Assembly (NCBI RefSeq): GCF_000002425.4
Contig: NC_037264.1
Span: 11,299,941 to 11,363,940 of the forward strand
Origin: Physcomitrium patens
Taxonomy: Eukaryota > Streptophyta > Bryopsida > Funariales > Funariaceae
Direction of reading: 5' to 3'
Length of the DNA stretch: 64,000 nucleotides
Shown in pieces: positions 1 through 11,930 of this stretch. The notes under the pieces are model-generated. The model was not told the origin of the DNA and made no database searches. It was given only the letters and a program-made list of their open reading frames with translations. How positions within the stretch are numbered: position 1 is the stretch's first letter; each line of letters begins with the position of its first letter. Position numbers and translations under genes: made by a program.

Positions 1-79
1 ACTATCGACGAATCTCCATACTACCTTCTACAGCCAGACGCCCGACGCGTTCTCGAGCAGGAAAGCACGTAATACGATA
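1..79 (+). mobile_element. Element A: 3' end of its 5' LTR
   Basis: The first 79 bases match the last part of the LTR seen complete at 14,376-15,772 (opposite strand) and the piece at 15,773-16,136. The family LTR ends in ACGACA; here the end reads ACGATA (74-79), a C-to-T change. The rest of this LTR lies left of the window, so the outer target-site duplication of element A cannot be checked. Confidence 0.88.
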
Positions 80-84
80 AAAAG

Positions 85-100
85 TGGTGAACCCGACGTG
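85..100 (+). other. Putative primer-binding site of element A
   Basis: Five bases after the LTR end the sequence reads TGGTGAACCCGACGTG. It starts with TGG, which would pair with the CCA end of a tRNA. The same 16 bases sit four bases inside the LTR of element B (14,356-14,371, minus strand). Position and conservation support a primer-binding site. I could not assign the tRNA with confidence. Confidence 0.65.
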
Positions 101-151
101 AAAGCTTGAGGTAGAAGGTATTGGATTTCGGTTGATTTTATCTTTCTCTTT

Positions 152-2524
152 ATGGAAAACGAAAATAAAAATTTTGAAGGATTTTTGAGAGGAGTTTCTG
201 GTGGGGAGTCTTCTAAAGGACAAGGTATGCACATGGATCCGTCTATTGCTAGTTTGTTTCAAGTCTTCTCATTGTCAATGCAGCAACAGCAAAGCAATGA
301 TCGAAAGGAAGCTTTGGCAACCAAAGCATTGCAAGCAGTGGTCAATAAAATTGATCAATTTGATGGGAGGAATATTTCAAGGTATTTAAGATGTTATGTT
401 CGTGAAATGGAATTAAATCGGGTTTCTGAGAAGAAAATGGTTGCACTATTTGGACTTGCCATGATACCGGAGATAAGGGACCACATAACATTGATTACAG
501 ATCATTATGGGAATTCATGGGAGGATTTTTCACATGCATTGAAAGATGAATATTTCTTGGAAGATATTGATCGCGTTACTAAGAAGCTGTTTCTGGGAAG
601 GATTGAACGGCCTAATAAGAATTTGCAAGCAACATAGCTACTAAGGGAATTTGAAAGGCAGTACTCTCAATTATCGAAGGTAGAAAAATTGACATTGGAG
701 CCGAACAAAGTTGATCTATTTCTTCAAGCTGCTGATATAGAATTGCAAGAGAAATTAGAACCCCTTCTTGAAGACAAAGAAGAAGATGAAGGATTGACAA
801 CGAAGTGAAAGAACGTTGAAGATGCGGTGGGGTTGCTTACAAAAAAAGAAAGGAAGAAGGATAGGAGCAATATTCTGAAAACAGTACAAGCACCCAAAGC
901 TCCAGTACGTACAACACCACCAACAATGCCTACAATTCAACCTTCGACATCCTTGTCAAAGAAAGCGGATATGGAGATGGAAGAAATTATACAAGGAACG
1001 CGAGATCTTCAAATCAAATTGGCAAGACTTGAAGAGAATACTTCTATAAATAATTCGAAGAATGTTTCAAAACAAGGATATGTACAAAGATGCATTTGGT
1101 GTGATGATGCTTCACACACTAGAAAAGATTGCAATGAATTTAATAATATGATACGGCAGGGAATTATTTGCTAGAAAGATGGGAAGATAGCATTGAAAAA
1201 TAGAAAAGATCTTCTTCGAACCAATTTTGGCAAGGGAGGAATGAGAGCATTGGTTCAAGATTACTTAAAAGAGCATGAAACAGTAGCACGAGAAAGTGCA
1301 AGTTATGGTGCTAGAGTAGATGATGAAATTAGTGGAAGTACGGAAACTAGTGAGTTTTGGGCTTCTGCCGTTTCTACAATGCAAGAAGGAAAATAACCTC
1401 GAGAAGCATTATTGAGAACTGCAGCTACAATACAAGGTAGAACAAGTTGGGAGGATCCTGTTGAATCTCTTTCAGTTCATGCATATATTGCTAAGAGCCA
1501 ACAGGAAGCTTTGATGGAAGAAAAAAGACGAGGAAATTTTGATGATACTAGAGAAGGAAATTCTTTTAAGAGGCAAACTCGAGGAGACAAGGCTCAGGAG
1601 GCAGCTTCACAAGAATTGCTTATAAAGGATACCTCAGCATCATTGGGAGAAAAAACAACGGAGACAAAAGATAAGGGCAAATCAATTGCTTATAAGCTAC
1701 TTTCTGACATTGAAGCGGCAACAAATTTGAAAGGGGTGTTGGAAGAACGTATATTAAACGCTAAGGTGGAATTTACATTGAAAGAAGTCTTGGAAATTGC
1801 AAAAAAGGAGTTTCATGATGTTATCATTGACAACATTAAGCGAAAGAGGCAATTAATGAGCGAAACTGGAATGAGTCATGCTGTTGATGCAAGAATATGT
1901 AGAGATGAAGAAGAGGTTGATATTGGTTACAAGCAACCAACAAATGAAAAGAATGGGTATAATCAGCGAGTACGTTTCGAAGATTCTAGTGACAAAGAAA
2001 TGGAAACTTTGAGCCATTATACTCGAAAGCATTGGACAAGGGCAACTATTGAGGTATTGGTGAAGGTAGGAGATATAGAAGAACCAATAGTTGCTTTAGT
2101 CGACCATGGTTCTGAAATAAATCTCATGTCTAAAGATCTTTATAAGAAGCAAAAATGGCCAATTGATATGGAACATGGATGGGCAATACGAGCAGCTAAT
2201 AACACACGAGGCGAATTATATGGAGCTTGTCCAGATGTCAAAATTCGGATTGGGGATGTTGCTACGGAGCAACATTTCTTCGTTCAAGATACAACGTCTT
2301 ATCCGTTGATTTTAGGACAACCTTATATCACGACAACACGGATGGAAACAAAAGTACTTGACAATGGTTGTGCTTATGCAAGGGTACGGAGCGAAGATGG
2401 GAGGAAAGCTGTACAATTTCTAACAGTACCTCCTAACCATGAACGGAATCGAGATAGGTTGAGGGAGAAACCATTGCCAAAGATTGTTGAAGGATTTAAG
2501 GATTTTGGGGAGGTACCACTGTAA
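152..2524 (+). pseudogene. gag-PR: Element A gag-protease ORF, broken by four stop codons
   Basis: One frame runs from ATG 152 to TAA 2522-2524. The N-terminal part (about 152-1,400) is Gag, with a CCHC zinc knuckle (CX2CX4HX4C) at 1,091-1,132. The C-terminal part is a retropepsin-like protease: ALVDHGSEINLM near 2,093-2,128, with D-H-G where D-T/S-G is usual, and the later LILGQPYI motif. Premature stops lie at 635-637 (TAG), about 806-808 (TGA where B has TGG), 1,172-1,174 (TAG where B has TGG) and 1,394-1,396 (TAA where B has TTA). No frameshift is seen. The copy in element B reads through all four sites, so this is a dead copy of a once intact ORF. Confidence 0.9.
2500..2524 (+). other. 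gag-protease / pol frame overlap (-1 frame)
   Basis: The gag-protease frame ends in TAA at 2,522-2,524. The pol frame, one base back, is open from 2,500 and runs to 6,000. Both copies of the family (A here, B near 11,906-11,930) have the same stop and overlap, so the layout is ancestral and not damage. This fits a -1 frameshift or a second start for Pol. The T-TTT-GGG stretch in the overlap is only partly like a slippery heptamer. Confidence 0.6.
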
Positions 2525-5500
2525 AGCGAGATTATGGAGGTACAAAAGAGGAGGTACTCTCGCGAGATGAAGGTGCCTTTGATGCGAGTTTTATTGGTAT
2601 ATTGGAGAATAGAAATATTATGTATAAGAAAGTTGATGATTTTAAAAGAAAAGAAAGAAAAAGATTATATAATATTGAAGGACAGTTACGCAAGATAGGT
2701 ACATTGCAAGATGATGAGAGGATTTTGGATGTTTATGAAGAAAATGGACTGGAAGATTCATTGGAATTGATTACATTTATTGGGTTAGGGGATAATGATA
2801 AGATTGTTGAGATTCATTCGAGAGAGGTTTATACCATGCTTGAATCTTTTCAAGCACCAGAAGTCACAGTAGAGACAAGATATAAAACGGCAGATAAGAA
2901 GGTAAAGCCTGTTGCCGGGCCATTACTAGAGGATTCTAAAGAACAAATGGGAGAAGCATCAAAAGAAGCAAGTTTAAGAGATCCAATGAGTATTGGACAT
3001 CAGTTTACTGAAGAGACTTTTGAAGAATTGAAGATTGGTTCTGATGGTTCTTTATTGCCAGAGGAAATTACTTGCTTCAAAAAGATGTTGGCTAAACAAG
3101 ATAGATCATTTGCCTTCGAATCTCATGAAATTGGATGTGTAGATCCAAATATTATAATACTTATGGTTATCTTCACTGTACGGCATGTACCTTGGAATCT
3201 AAGACCGATTCCAATACGGAGGACTCATTTACCTAAATTGGTAGAACTATTAAAAGAAAAGATAAAGATGAAAATATTGGAACCTTCATTTGCGCCGTAT
3301 TCTAGTGGATGGTTTACGATACCTAAGAAGAATGGGTCACTACAGTTTATTCAAGATATGCAACCGATGAATGCAGTAACTGTGAGGAATGCAGGAATTG
3401 GACCTATTGTAGATGAATTTGCTGAGGTGTTTGCTGGAAGGGCGATCTATTCAATGGGTGATTTGTATTCAGGTTATGATCAATTTCAACTTGCCGAAGG
3501 AAGTAGAGATATGACAACGATGAGGACACCACTTGGATTGGTTAGAATGTACACTCTTCCTCAAGGCGCGACCAACTCAGTTGCGCATATGATGAATGGG
3601 ATGAATAAGGTATTGAGAGATTTTATTCCGGAAAAGACTATGCCTTTTCTGGATGATGTTCCTATAAAAGGGTGCAGAGAAGGAGACAAGGATGAAACTT
3701 TAGATACGAGGGGGTGTCGTAGATATGTTGTTGATCATATACAAGATTGTGAAAAGATTTTAACTCGGCTTGGAGAAGTTCATCTTACATTATCAGGTAT
3801 GAAGTCCGTATTTGGAGTACGAGAGGTTGTAATTGTTGGACATTTATGTGAATCTTACGGAAGAAAACCAGACCCGACTAAAGTTGATGCAATTGGAAGG
3901 ATGAAAGAGGATTGTGATTCTTTAATAGAGGTTCGCAGGTTTTTGGGTGCATGTGTATTTTATCGAATCTGGATCCCTCATTTTGCTCACATAGCGGATC
4001 CATTATATGAACTGTTACGCAAGGGTTACCGATTTAAATGGGAAGAAAGGCATATTCAGGCAATGCAAAGATTGAAGAATTTATTGATGTCACCTCCAAT
4101 ATTGAAGAAGGTTGATTATAAGTGCAATAGACTAGTGATTCTTACTGTGGACGCTAGTCCAATTGCCATTGGATGGGCTGTGGGTCAAGATGATTCAAAT
4201 GGGAGTAGATTTGCAATTCGATTTGGGGCTAAAGTTTTAAATATTCGTCAGCGTGCATATACGCAAGTCAAAAGAGAACTTTGGGGAGTCGTTTCGGCTA
4301 TGAAAGCTAAAAAGGACTATTTGATTGGGGCAGTAGTAGTAATTGAAACAGATTGCTTGCCATTGCTTGGAATGATTATTAACTGTTCAATGCCAGATAT
4401 TGCAATGTTGAGATGGATTGCTTATATTAAGTCACTAAATCCAGAATTTAAGCATATCACTGGAAAGGACAATTTAGTAGCAGACATGCTATCTCGAGCA
4501 AGATACGAGAGGGAGGACGAAATGGTTGAAGACATTGATGATGTCGGATTGAAATTTTATTCAATATCAAATCTCAACAAAGAAGACAAGCTATTTCTTG
4601 AAGAATCTTATGAAGGAGAATTATTGAATATTGGTCATTACTTGAATACCTTGACTAAGCAGGGGAATTGGTCTACAAAAAAATTCAAACAAATAAGAGA
4701 AAAAGCATATGGATTTTTACTTCGAGATGGATTCTTATAGAAGAGACCGAAGAAAGGAATTGGGATGCCACAACGAGTGATAGGCAAAAGGGAAGAAAAA
4801 CTAAAATTATTAAAGGAGTTTCATGATAGTTTATGGGTAGGGCATAGAGGAATCTGGGCTACTTTTGCTAAACTCAAGGAACGATATTGGTGGAAAAATA
4901 TGTATCGAGATGTGCTCTCATTCGTAGAGTCATGTGAAATCTGTCAATCGTATTCAAATATCCGACATCGAGATGGTCTTCATCCTACGTATCCTTTGGC
5001 TATTCATTTTAAATGGGTTGTTGATTTGGTTATTATGCCGGTTGGATTATGGCAGATGAGATATTTGGTTTTAGCTCGTGAAGATTTATCAAATCAAGTA
5101 GAAGGAAGAGCATTGAGGATAAAATCTACAGAGGGGATTTGTAGGTTTTTGCTTGAAGATGTCATTTGCTGTTACGGGTGCATAGGAAAAATCACTGCAG
5201 ATCGTGGAGAATTAAATGCATAAGAAGCTCGTAAGTTCTTTGAAAGATGTGGAGTTAAACTATCACTGACTACTACTTATAATCCAGAAGAGAATGCAAA
5301 AAGTGAACGTGGTCACCCACCGATTGTGAAAGCATTGGTTAAAGCTTGTAATGGGAAAGATAAAGAGTGGCCACGGCTTTTGTCATTTGCATTATGGACT
5401 GATCGAACAATACATAGCTCGGTGACAGGATATATGCCAATAGAACTTATGACAGGTCAAAAACCAATTATGCCGATTGAAAAAAAGGTACTTACTTGGA

Positions 5501-6000
5501 GTATGCTACCATGGGAAGATGGATTGACAAGAGAAGAACTTCTGGCTATTAGGATTCGACAATTGGAGCAAAGAACGGAAGATGTCCAGATAGCATTGGG
5601 AAGGTTAAAAAGAGCAAGGTTACAAAATAAGGCGCGATTCGATAAGCAACATCGATTGAGACCAAAAGCAATCGAGGAAGGTGACTGGGTACTTGTTTAT
5701 GACAATAGTCTAGATAATCAACATAGTACTTTGCGGAAATTCTCAAAACGTTGGTTTGGACCATATGTGGTAACAACTATTCTTGGTAATGCGACTTACT
5801 CATTACGGGAGTTAGATGGTACAAAATTAAAAATACCAATTACAGGGAAGAGAGTAAAAATATTTAAACGAAGACACGCAGAGATGAATATGGAAGACCT
5901 TAATGAAGGTATAGAGATTCCGCAGCAAGAAGATGAAAGTGATTTGGATAATGAAGGTGACGAAGACGAACTGGACAAAGACGTAGAAGATATATTCTGA
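2500..6000 (+). pseudogene. pol: Element A pol: RT, RNase H, integrase; two stop codons
   Basis: A single frame of about 1,165 codons, interrupted only by TAG 4,738-4,740 (TGG in B) and TAA 5,221-5,223 (CAA in B). Reverse transcriptase spans about 3,150-3,800, with catalytic F-L-D-D at 3,646-3,657. RNase H spans about 4,130-4,500, with the TVDASP aspartate at 4,150-4,152, then KRELWG, IETDCLP and DNLVADMLSR. The integrase zinc finger has histidines at 4,822 and 4,843 and CEIC at 4,933-4,944. Integrase core aspartates lie near 5,020 and 5,205, its glutamate near 5,300. A GPY/F-type module follows at about 5,755-5,870, then an acidic tail. RT-RNase H-integrase order is that of Ty3/gypsy (Metaviridae-type) elements. 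No chromodomain was seen. Confidence 0.92.
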
Positions 6001-6050
6001 AGCAAACAGCAATTGGGTAAATTGGTGCATACCGGAGGATGCACAGGTTC

Positions 6051-6062
6051 AGAGGGGGTGGA
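6051..6062 (+). other. Polypurine tract of element A
   Basis: AGAGGGGGTGGA lies directly before the TGTCGT that starts the 3' LTR at 6,063. The mirror copy lies at 8,369-8,380 in element B. Position and composition are those of a plus-strand primer. Confidence 0.75.
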
Positions 6063-6973
6063 TGTCGTGTTGTAAGACGAGTATACAGTGAAAATAAAAA
6101 GAAAGGGGAATTTTATTAATATTCAGTTACCTCGAATATTGGGAGCATCGACCAACTCCAGTGCAAATACTGAGTGGTCAGGTTCAGGCACTCCGTTACA
6201 GTCAGCCGAGGCATACTGAAATGCTCCATTCAATTCCAATAACGGGAGTCAGCAGGAAGAAAAGGACCAATTCACACGACGGGTTTGAAGAGCCAATTGG
6301 ATCCAATTTCAAGAATCCAATCCGGGTCCTCTTACCCAATATGAGACCTGAATTGGCCGGTCAACCCAATGCAATCTAATTATGGGAACATCCAGGTTAT
6401 TACGGACATCTTACCCAATATGGGACCTGAATTGGTTGGGCGACTCATTGTGCTCCCGATTACGGGGTTCGATTCTGTTTCAGGCTGTCCTGTTCTCTGT
6501 GCCGTTTTAGGGAACGTTGTTTTTGGTAAATGGATTTCTTAAAGGTAAAAATGGAGGAGAAAGCTTTGACGGCGAGAGCCAATTTAAGATCCAAGCTTGA
6601 CGGTGGGAGCCAATTCCGGATCTAAGATGGAAGATTGAAGAAATTTAGAGGATAAGGTTAGGGATGATATAATTTTGAAGGGGGGGGTTTTTTTTTTTTT
6701 TTCTCGGAGAATCGAGGGGAGCTAGTTTCAAGCTTTTGCAAGGTTACTAGTTCGGTTTTCATTGGAGGTTTTTGAAGATCAAAGAGGGATTAGAAGAGGA
6801 GCTTCATGCTTCGGGTCGGGGAAGGAAAGACATAGAATTTGGATTTTTCTTCTTCGTAGAGTTTTAGGAAGACTGAAGCAATCGCTGCTGAAGTCAGTAT
6901 TGTAATGGTGAATCAGGATTTTTAATGAAGTGGGTTTGAATACTCTTGACTGTTTTGTGAAATCAAGTTACGT
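6063..6973 (+). mobile_element. Element A 3' LTR, first part (split by element B)
   Basis: Begins TGTCGTGTTG right after the polypurine tract and is collinear with the LTRs of B. It stops at 6,973, where element B begins; the rest resumes at 15,773. It is about 125 bp shorter than the matching part of the B LTR because it has one 65-bp repeat unit where B has three. A T-rich run near 6,690 is part of the LTR. Small ORFs in it have no coding support. Confidence 0.88.
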
Positions 6974-8368
6974 TGTCGTATTTTGTGCTTGCCTGCTTGA
7001 GAACGCGCCGGGCGTCTGACTGTAGAAGGTAGTATGGAGATTCGTCGATAGTCAAGCAGTCTATCAGTTTTTGACTGCTGGAATATAAACGACTGCAACA
7101 ATGTACCGTAAATCTATACGGGTGCTCTTCGACTGCTTGTCGAAGTCCTTTTTGCCCAGCCGGTAGGTCTCTAGACGTTACAGAGAACCCCGTACAACCC
7201 AAACTGTTAACCTTCAATACAGCTTTGTACTTACGATCTTGTATCCACTGACTGTCTTGTTAGATTAACCCAATAAATTTCATTCACTCCGCATACTCAA
7301 TCCTATAGACACCCTTTTAATCCTTCAATCACAGACGTAACTCGATTTCACAAAACAGTCAAGAGTATTCAAACCCACTTCATTTAAAAATCCCGATTCA
7401 CCATTACAATACTGACTTCAGCAGCGATTGCCTCAGTCTTCCCCAAAACTCTACGAAGAAGAAAAATCCAAATTCTATGTCTTTCCTTCCCCGACCCGAA
7501 GCATGAAGCTCCTCTCTCTAATTCCCTTGATCTTCAAAAACTTCCAATGAAAACCGAACTGGTAACCTTCCAAAAGCTTGAAAACTCGCTCCCCTCCCCG
7601 ATTTCCCTCAAAAAAAAACCCCCTTCAAAACTATATCCCACCTAACCTTATCCTCTGAATTTCTTCAATCTTCTGTCTTAGATCTGGAATTGGCTCCCAC
7701 CTCAAGCTTGGATCCGAAATTGACTCTCGCCGTCAAGCTTTCTCCCCCGTTTTTGCCTTTAAGAAATCCATTTACCGAAAACAACGTTCCCTGAGACGGC
7801 ACAGAGAACAGGACAGCCTGAAACAGAATCAAACCCCGTAATCGGGACCACATTGAGTCGCCCGACCAATTCAGGTCCTATATTGGGAAAGATGCCCGTA
7901 GTAACCTGGATGTTCCCGTAATTGGGTCAAATTGGTCCTCGCGTCAAATTGGCTAAGACCCGTAGTAAGACCTGGATTTCTCGTAACTGGATCAAATTGG
8001 TCCTCGCATCAGATTGGCTAAGACCCGTAGTAAGACCTGGATTTTCCGTAACTAGACTGCATTGGGTTGCCCCACCAATACAGGTCTCATATTGAGTAAG
8101 AGGACCCGGATTGGATTATCGAAATTGGATCCAATTGGCTCCTCGAACCCATCTTGTGAATTGGTCCTTCTCTTCCTGCTGACTCCCGTTATTGGAATCG
8201 AACGGGGCATTTCAGTATGCCCCAGCTGACTGTAACGGAGTCACTGAACCTGACCACTCAGTATTTGTACTGGAGTTGGTCGATGCTCCCAATATTCGAG
8301 GTAACTGAATATTAATAAAATTCCTCTTTCTTTTTATTTTCACTGTATACTCGTCTTACAACACGACA
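6974..8368 (-). repeat. Element B 3' LTR (left copy)
   Basis: 1,395 bp, TGTCGT...ACGACA, collinear with the 1,397-bp right copy. It contains tandem 65-bp units around 7,924-8,053 carrying the words AATTGGTCCTCGC and ACCCGTAGTAAGA. The polypurine tract (minus strand) adjoins at 8,369-8,380. Confidence 0.9.
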
Positions 8369-8430
8369 TCCACCCCCTCTGAACCTGTGCATCCTCCGGT
8401 ATGCACCAATTTACCCAATTGCTGTTTGAT

Positions 8431-11400
8431 TCAGAATATATCCCCTACGTCTTTGTCCAGTTCATCTTCGTCACCTTTATTATCCATATCACTTTCATCT
8501 TCTTGCTGCGGAATCTCTGTACCTTCTTTAAGGTCTTCCATATTCATCTCTGCGTGTCTTCGTTTAAATATTTTTACTCTCTTCCCTGCAATTGGTATTT
8601 TTAATTTTGTACCATCTAACTCCCGTAATGAGTAAGTCGCATTATCATGAACAGTTGTTACAACATATGGTCCAAACCAACGTTTTGAAAATTTCCGCAA
8701 AGTACTATGTTGATTATCCAGACTATTGTCATAAACAAGTACCCAGTCACCTTCCTTGATTGCTTTTGGTCTCAATCGATGTTGCTTATCGAATCGCGCC
8801 TTGTTTTGTAACCTTGCTCTTTTTAACCTTTCCAATGCTATCTGGACATCTTCCGTTCTTTGCTCCAATTGTCAAATCCTAATAGCCAGAAGTTCTTCTC
8901 TTGTCAATCCATCTTCCCATGGTAGCATACTCCAAGTAAGTACCTTTTCTTCAATCGGCATAATTGGTTTTTGACCTGTCATAAGTTCTACTGGCATATA
9001 TCCTGTCACCGAACTATGTGTTGTTCGATCAGTCCATAATGCAAATGACAAAAGTCGTGGCCACTCTTTATCTTTCCCATTACAAGCTTTAACCAATGCT
9101 TCACAATCGGCGGGTGACCGCATTCGCTTTTCGCATTCCCTTCCGGATTATAAGCAGTAGTCAGTGATAGTTTAACTCCACATCTTTCAAAGAACTTACG
9201 AGCTTCTTGTGCATTTAATTCTCCACGATCTGCAGTGATTTTTCCTACGCACCCGTAACGGCAAATGACATCTTCAAGCAAAAACCTACAAATCCCCTCT
9301 GTAGATTTTGTCCTCAATGCTCTTCCTTCTACTTGATTTGATAAATCTTCACGAGCTAAAACCAAATATCTCATCTGCCATAATCCAACCGGCATAATAA
9401 CCAAATCAACAACCCATTTAAAATGAATAGCCAGAGGATACGTAGGATGAAGACCATCTCGATGTCCGATATTTGAATACGATTGACAGATTTCACATGA
9501 CTCTACAAATGAGAGCACATCTCGATACATATTTTTCCACCAATATCGTTCCTTGAGTTTAGCAAAAGTAGCCCAGATTCCTCTATGCCCTGCCCATAAA
9601 CTATCATGAAACTCCTTTAATAATTTTAGTTATTCTTCCCTTTTGCCTATCACTCGTTGTGGCATCCCAATTCCTTTCTTCGGTCTCTTCCATAAGAATC
9701 CATCTCGAAGTAAAAATCCATATGTTTTTTTTCTTATTAGTTTGAATTTTTTTGTAGACCAATTCTCCTGCTTAGACAAGGTATTCAAATAATGACCAAT
9801 ATCCAATAATTCTCCTTCATAAGCTTTTTCAAGAAATAGCTTGTCTTCTTTGTTGAGATTTGATATTGAATAAAATTTCAATCCGACATCATCAATGTCT
9901 TCAACCATTTCGTCCTCCCTCTCGTATCTTGCTCGAGATAGCATGTCTGCTACTAAATTGTCCTTTCCAGTGATATGCTTAAATTCTGGATTTAGTGACT
10001 TAATATAAGCAATCCATCTCAACATTGCAATATCTGGCATTGAACAGTTAATAATCATTCCAAGCAATGGCAAGCAATCTGTTTCAATTACTACTACTGC
10101 CCCAATCAAATAGTCCTTTTCAGCTTTCATAGCCGAAACGACTCCCCAAAATTCTCTTTTGACTTGCGAATATGCACGCTGACGAATACTTAAAACTTTA
10201 GTTCCAAATCAAACTGCAAATCTACTCCCATTCGAATCATCTTGACCCACCGCCCATCCAACGGCAATTGGACTAGCGTCTACAGTAAGAATCACTGGTC
10301 TATTGCACTTATAATCAACCTTCCTCAATATTGGAGGTGACATCAATAATTTCTTCAATCTTTGCATTGCCTGAATATGCCTTTCTTTCCATTCAAATCG
10401 GTAACCCTTGCATAACAGTTCATATAATAGATCCGCTATGTGAGCAAAATGAGGGATCCAGATTCGATAAAATACACATGCACCCAAAAACCTGCGAACC
10501 TCTGTTAAAGAACCACAATCCTCTTTCATCCTTCCAATTGCATCAACTTTAGTCGGATCTGGTTTTCTTTCGTAAGATCCGCATAAATGTCCAACAATTA
10601 CAACCTCTCGCACTCCAAATATGGACTTCATACTCGATAATGTAAGATGAACTTCTCCAAGCCGAGTTAAAATCTTTTCACAATCTTGTATATGATCAAC
10701 AACATATCTGCGACACCCCCTCGTATCTAAAGTTTCAACCTTGTCTCCATCTCTGCACCCCTTTATAGGAACATCATCCAGAAAAGGCATAGTCTTTTCC
10801 GGGATAAAATCTCTCAATACCTTATTCATCCCATTCATCATATGCGCAACTGAGTTGGTCGCGCCTTGAGGAAGAGTGCACATTCTAACCAATCCAAGTG
10901 GTGTCCTCATCGTTGTCATATCTCTACTTCCTTCGGCAAGTTAAAATTGATCATAACCTGAATATAAATCACCCATTGAATAAATTGCCCTTCTAACAAA
11001 CGCCTCAGCAAATCCATCCACAATAGGTCCAATTCCTGCATTCCTGACAGTTATAGCATTCACCGGATGCATATCTTGAATAAACCGTAGTGACCCATTC
11101 TTCTTAGGTACCGTAAACCATCGACTAGAATACGGCGCAAATGAAGGTTCCAATATTTTCATCTTTATCTTTTCTTTTAATAGCTCAACCAATTTAGGTA
11201 AATGTGCCCTCGGTACTGGAATCGGTCTTAGATTCCAAGGTACATGCGGTACAGTGAAGATAACCATAGGTGTTATAATATTTGGATCCACACATCCAAT
11301 TTCATGAGATTCGAAGGCAAACGATCTACCTTGTTTAGCCAACATCTTTTTGAAGCAAGTAATTTCCTCTAGCAATAAAGAACCATCAGAACTAATCTTC

Positions 11401-11930
11401 AATTCTTCAAAAGTCTCTTCAGTAAACTGATGTCCAATACTCATTGGATCTCTTAAACTCGCTTCTTTTGATGCTTCTCCCATTTGTTCTTTAGAATCCT
11501 CTGGTAATGGTCCGGCAACAGGCTTTACCTTCTTATTTGCCGTTTTATATCTCGTTTCTACTGTGACTTCTGGTGCTTGAAAAGATTCAAGCATGGTATA
11601 AACCTCTCTCGAATGAATCTCAACAATCTTATCATTATCTCCTAACCCAATAGATGTAATCAATTCCAATGAATCTTCCAGTCCATTTTCTTCATAAACA
11701 TCCAAAATCCTCTCATCATCTTGCAATGTACCTATCTTGCGTAACTGTCCTTCAATATTATATAATCTTTTTCTTTCTTTTCTTTTAAAATCATCAACTT
11801 TCTTATACATAATATTTCCATTCTCCAATATACCAATAAAACTCGCATCAAAGGTACCTTCATCTCGCGAGAGTACCTCCTCTTTTGTACCTCCATAATC
11901 TCGCTTTACAGTGGTACCTCCCCAAAATCC
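8431..11930 (-). pseudogene. pol: Element B pol, broken by four stops and a frameshift
   Basis: Same protein as the element A pol. On the minus strand the frame opens near 11,930 and ends at 8,431. Breaks: TAA at about 10,938-10,940 (CAA in A), TGA at about 10,209-10,211 (CGA in A), TAA near 9,628 (AAA in A), a one-base deletion near 9,113, and TGA near 8,870 (CGA in A). RT (11.3-10.7 kb), RNase H (10.3-9.95 kb), integrase (9.6-9.0 kb) and the C-terminal module are all recognisable. Three of the four stops are C-to-T changes. Confidence 0.9.

Noticed and set aside
6051..6062. Possible G-quadruplex in the GGGGG run
   Set aside because: Only one long G run; position fits the polypurine tract.
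7924..8053. CRISPR-like spaced repeats
   Set aside because: Direct tandem units without spacers, in a plant LTR.
8387..8635. Plus-strand ORFs over element B (also 12,239-12,421, 13,197-13,421, 13,490-13,818)
   Set aside because: Antisense shadows of gag and pol on the minus strand.
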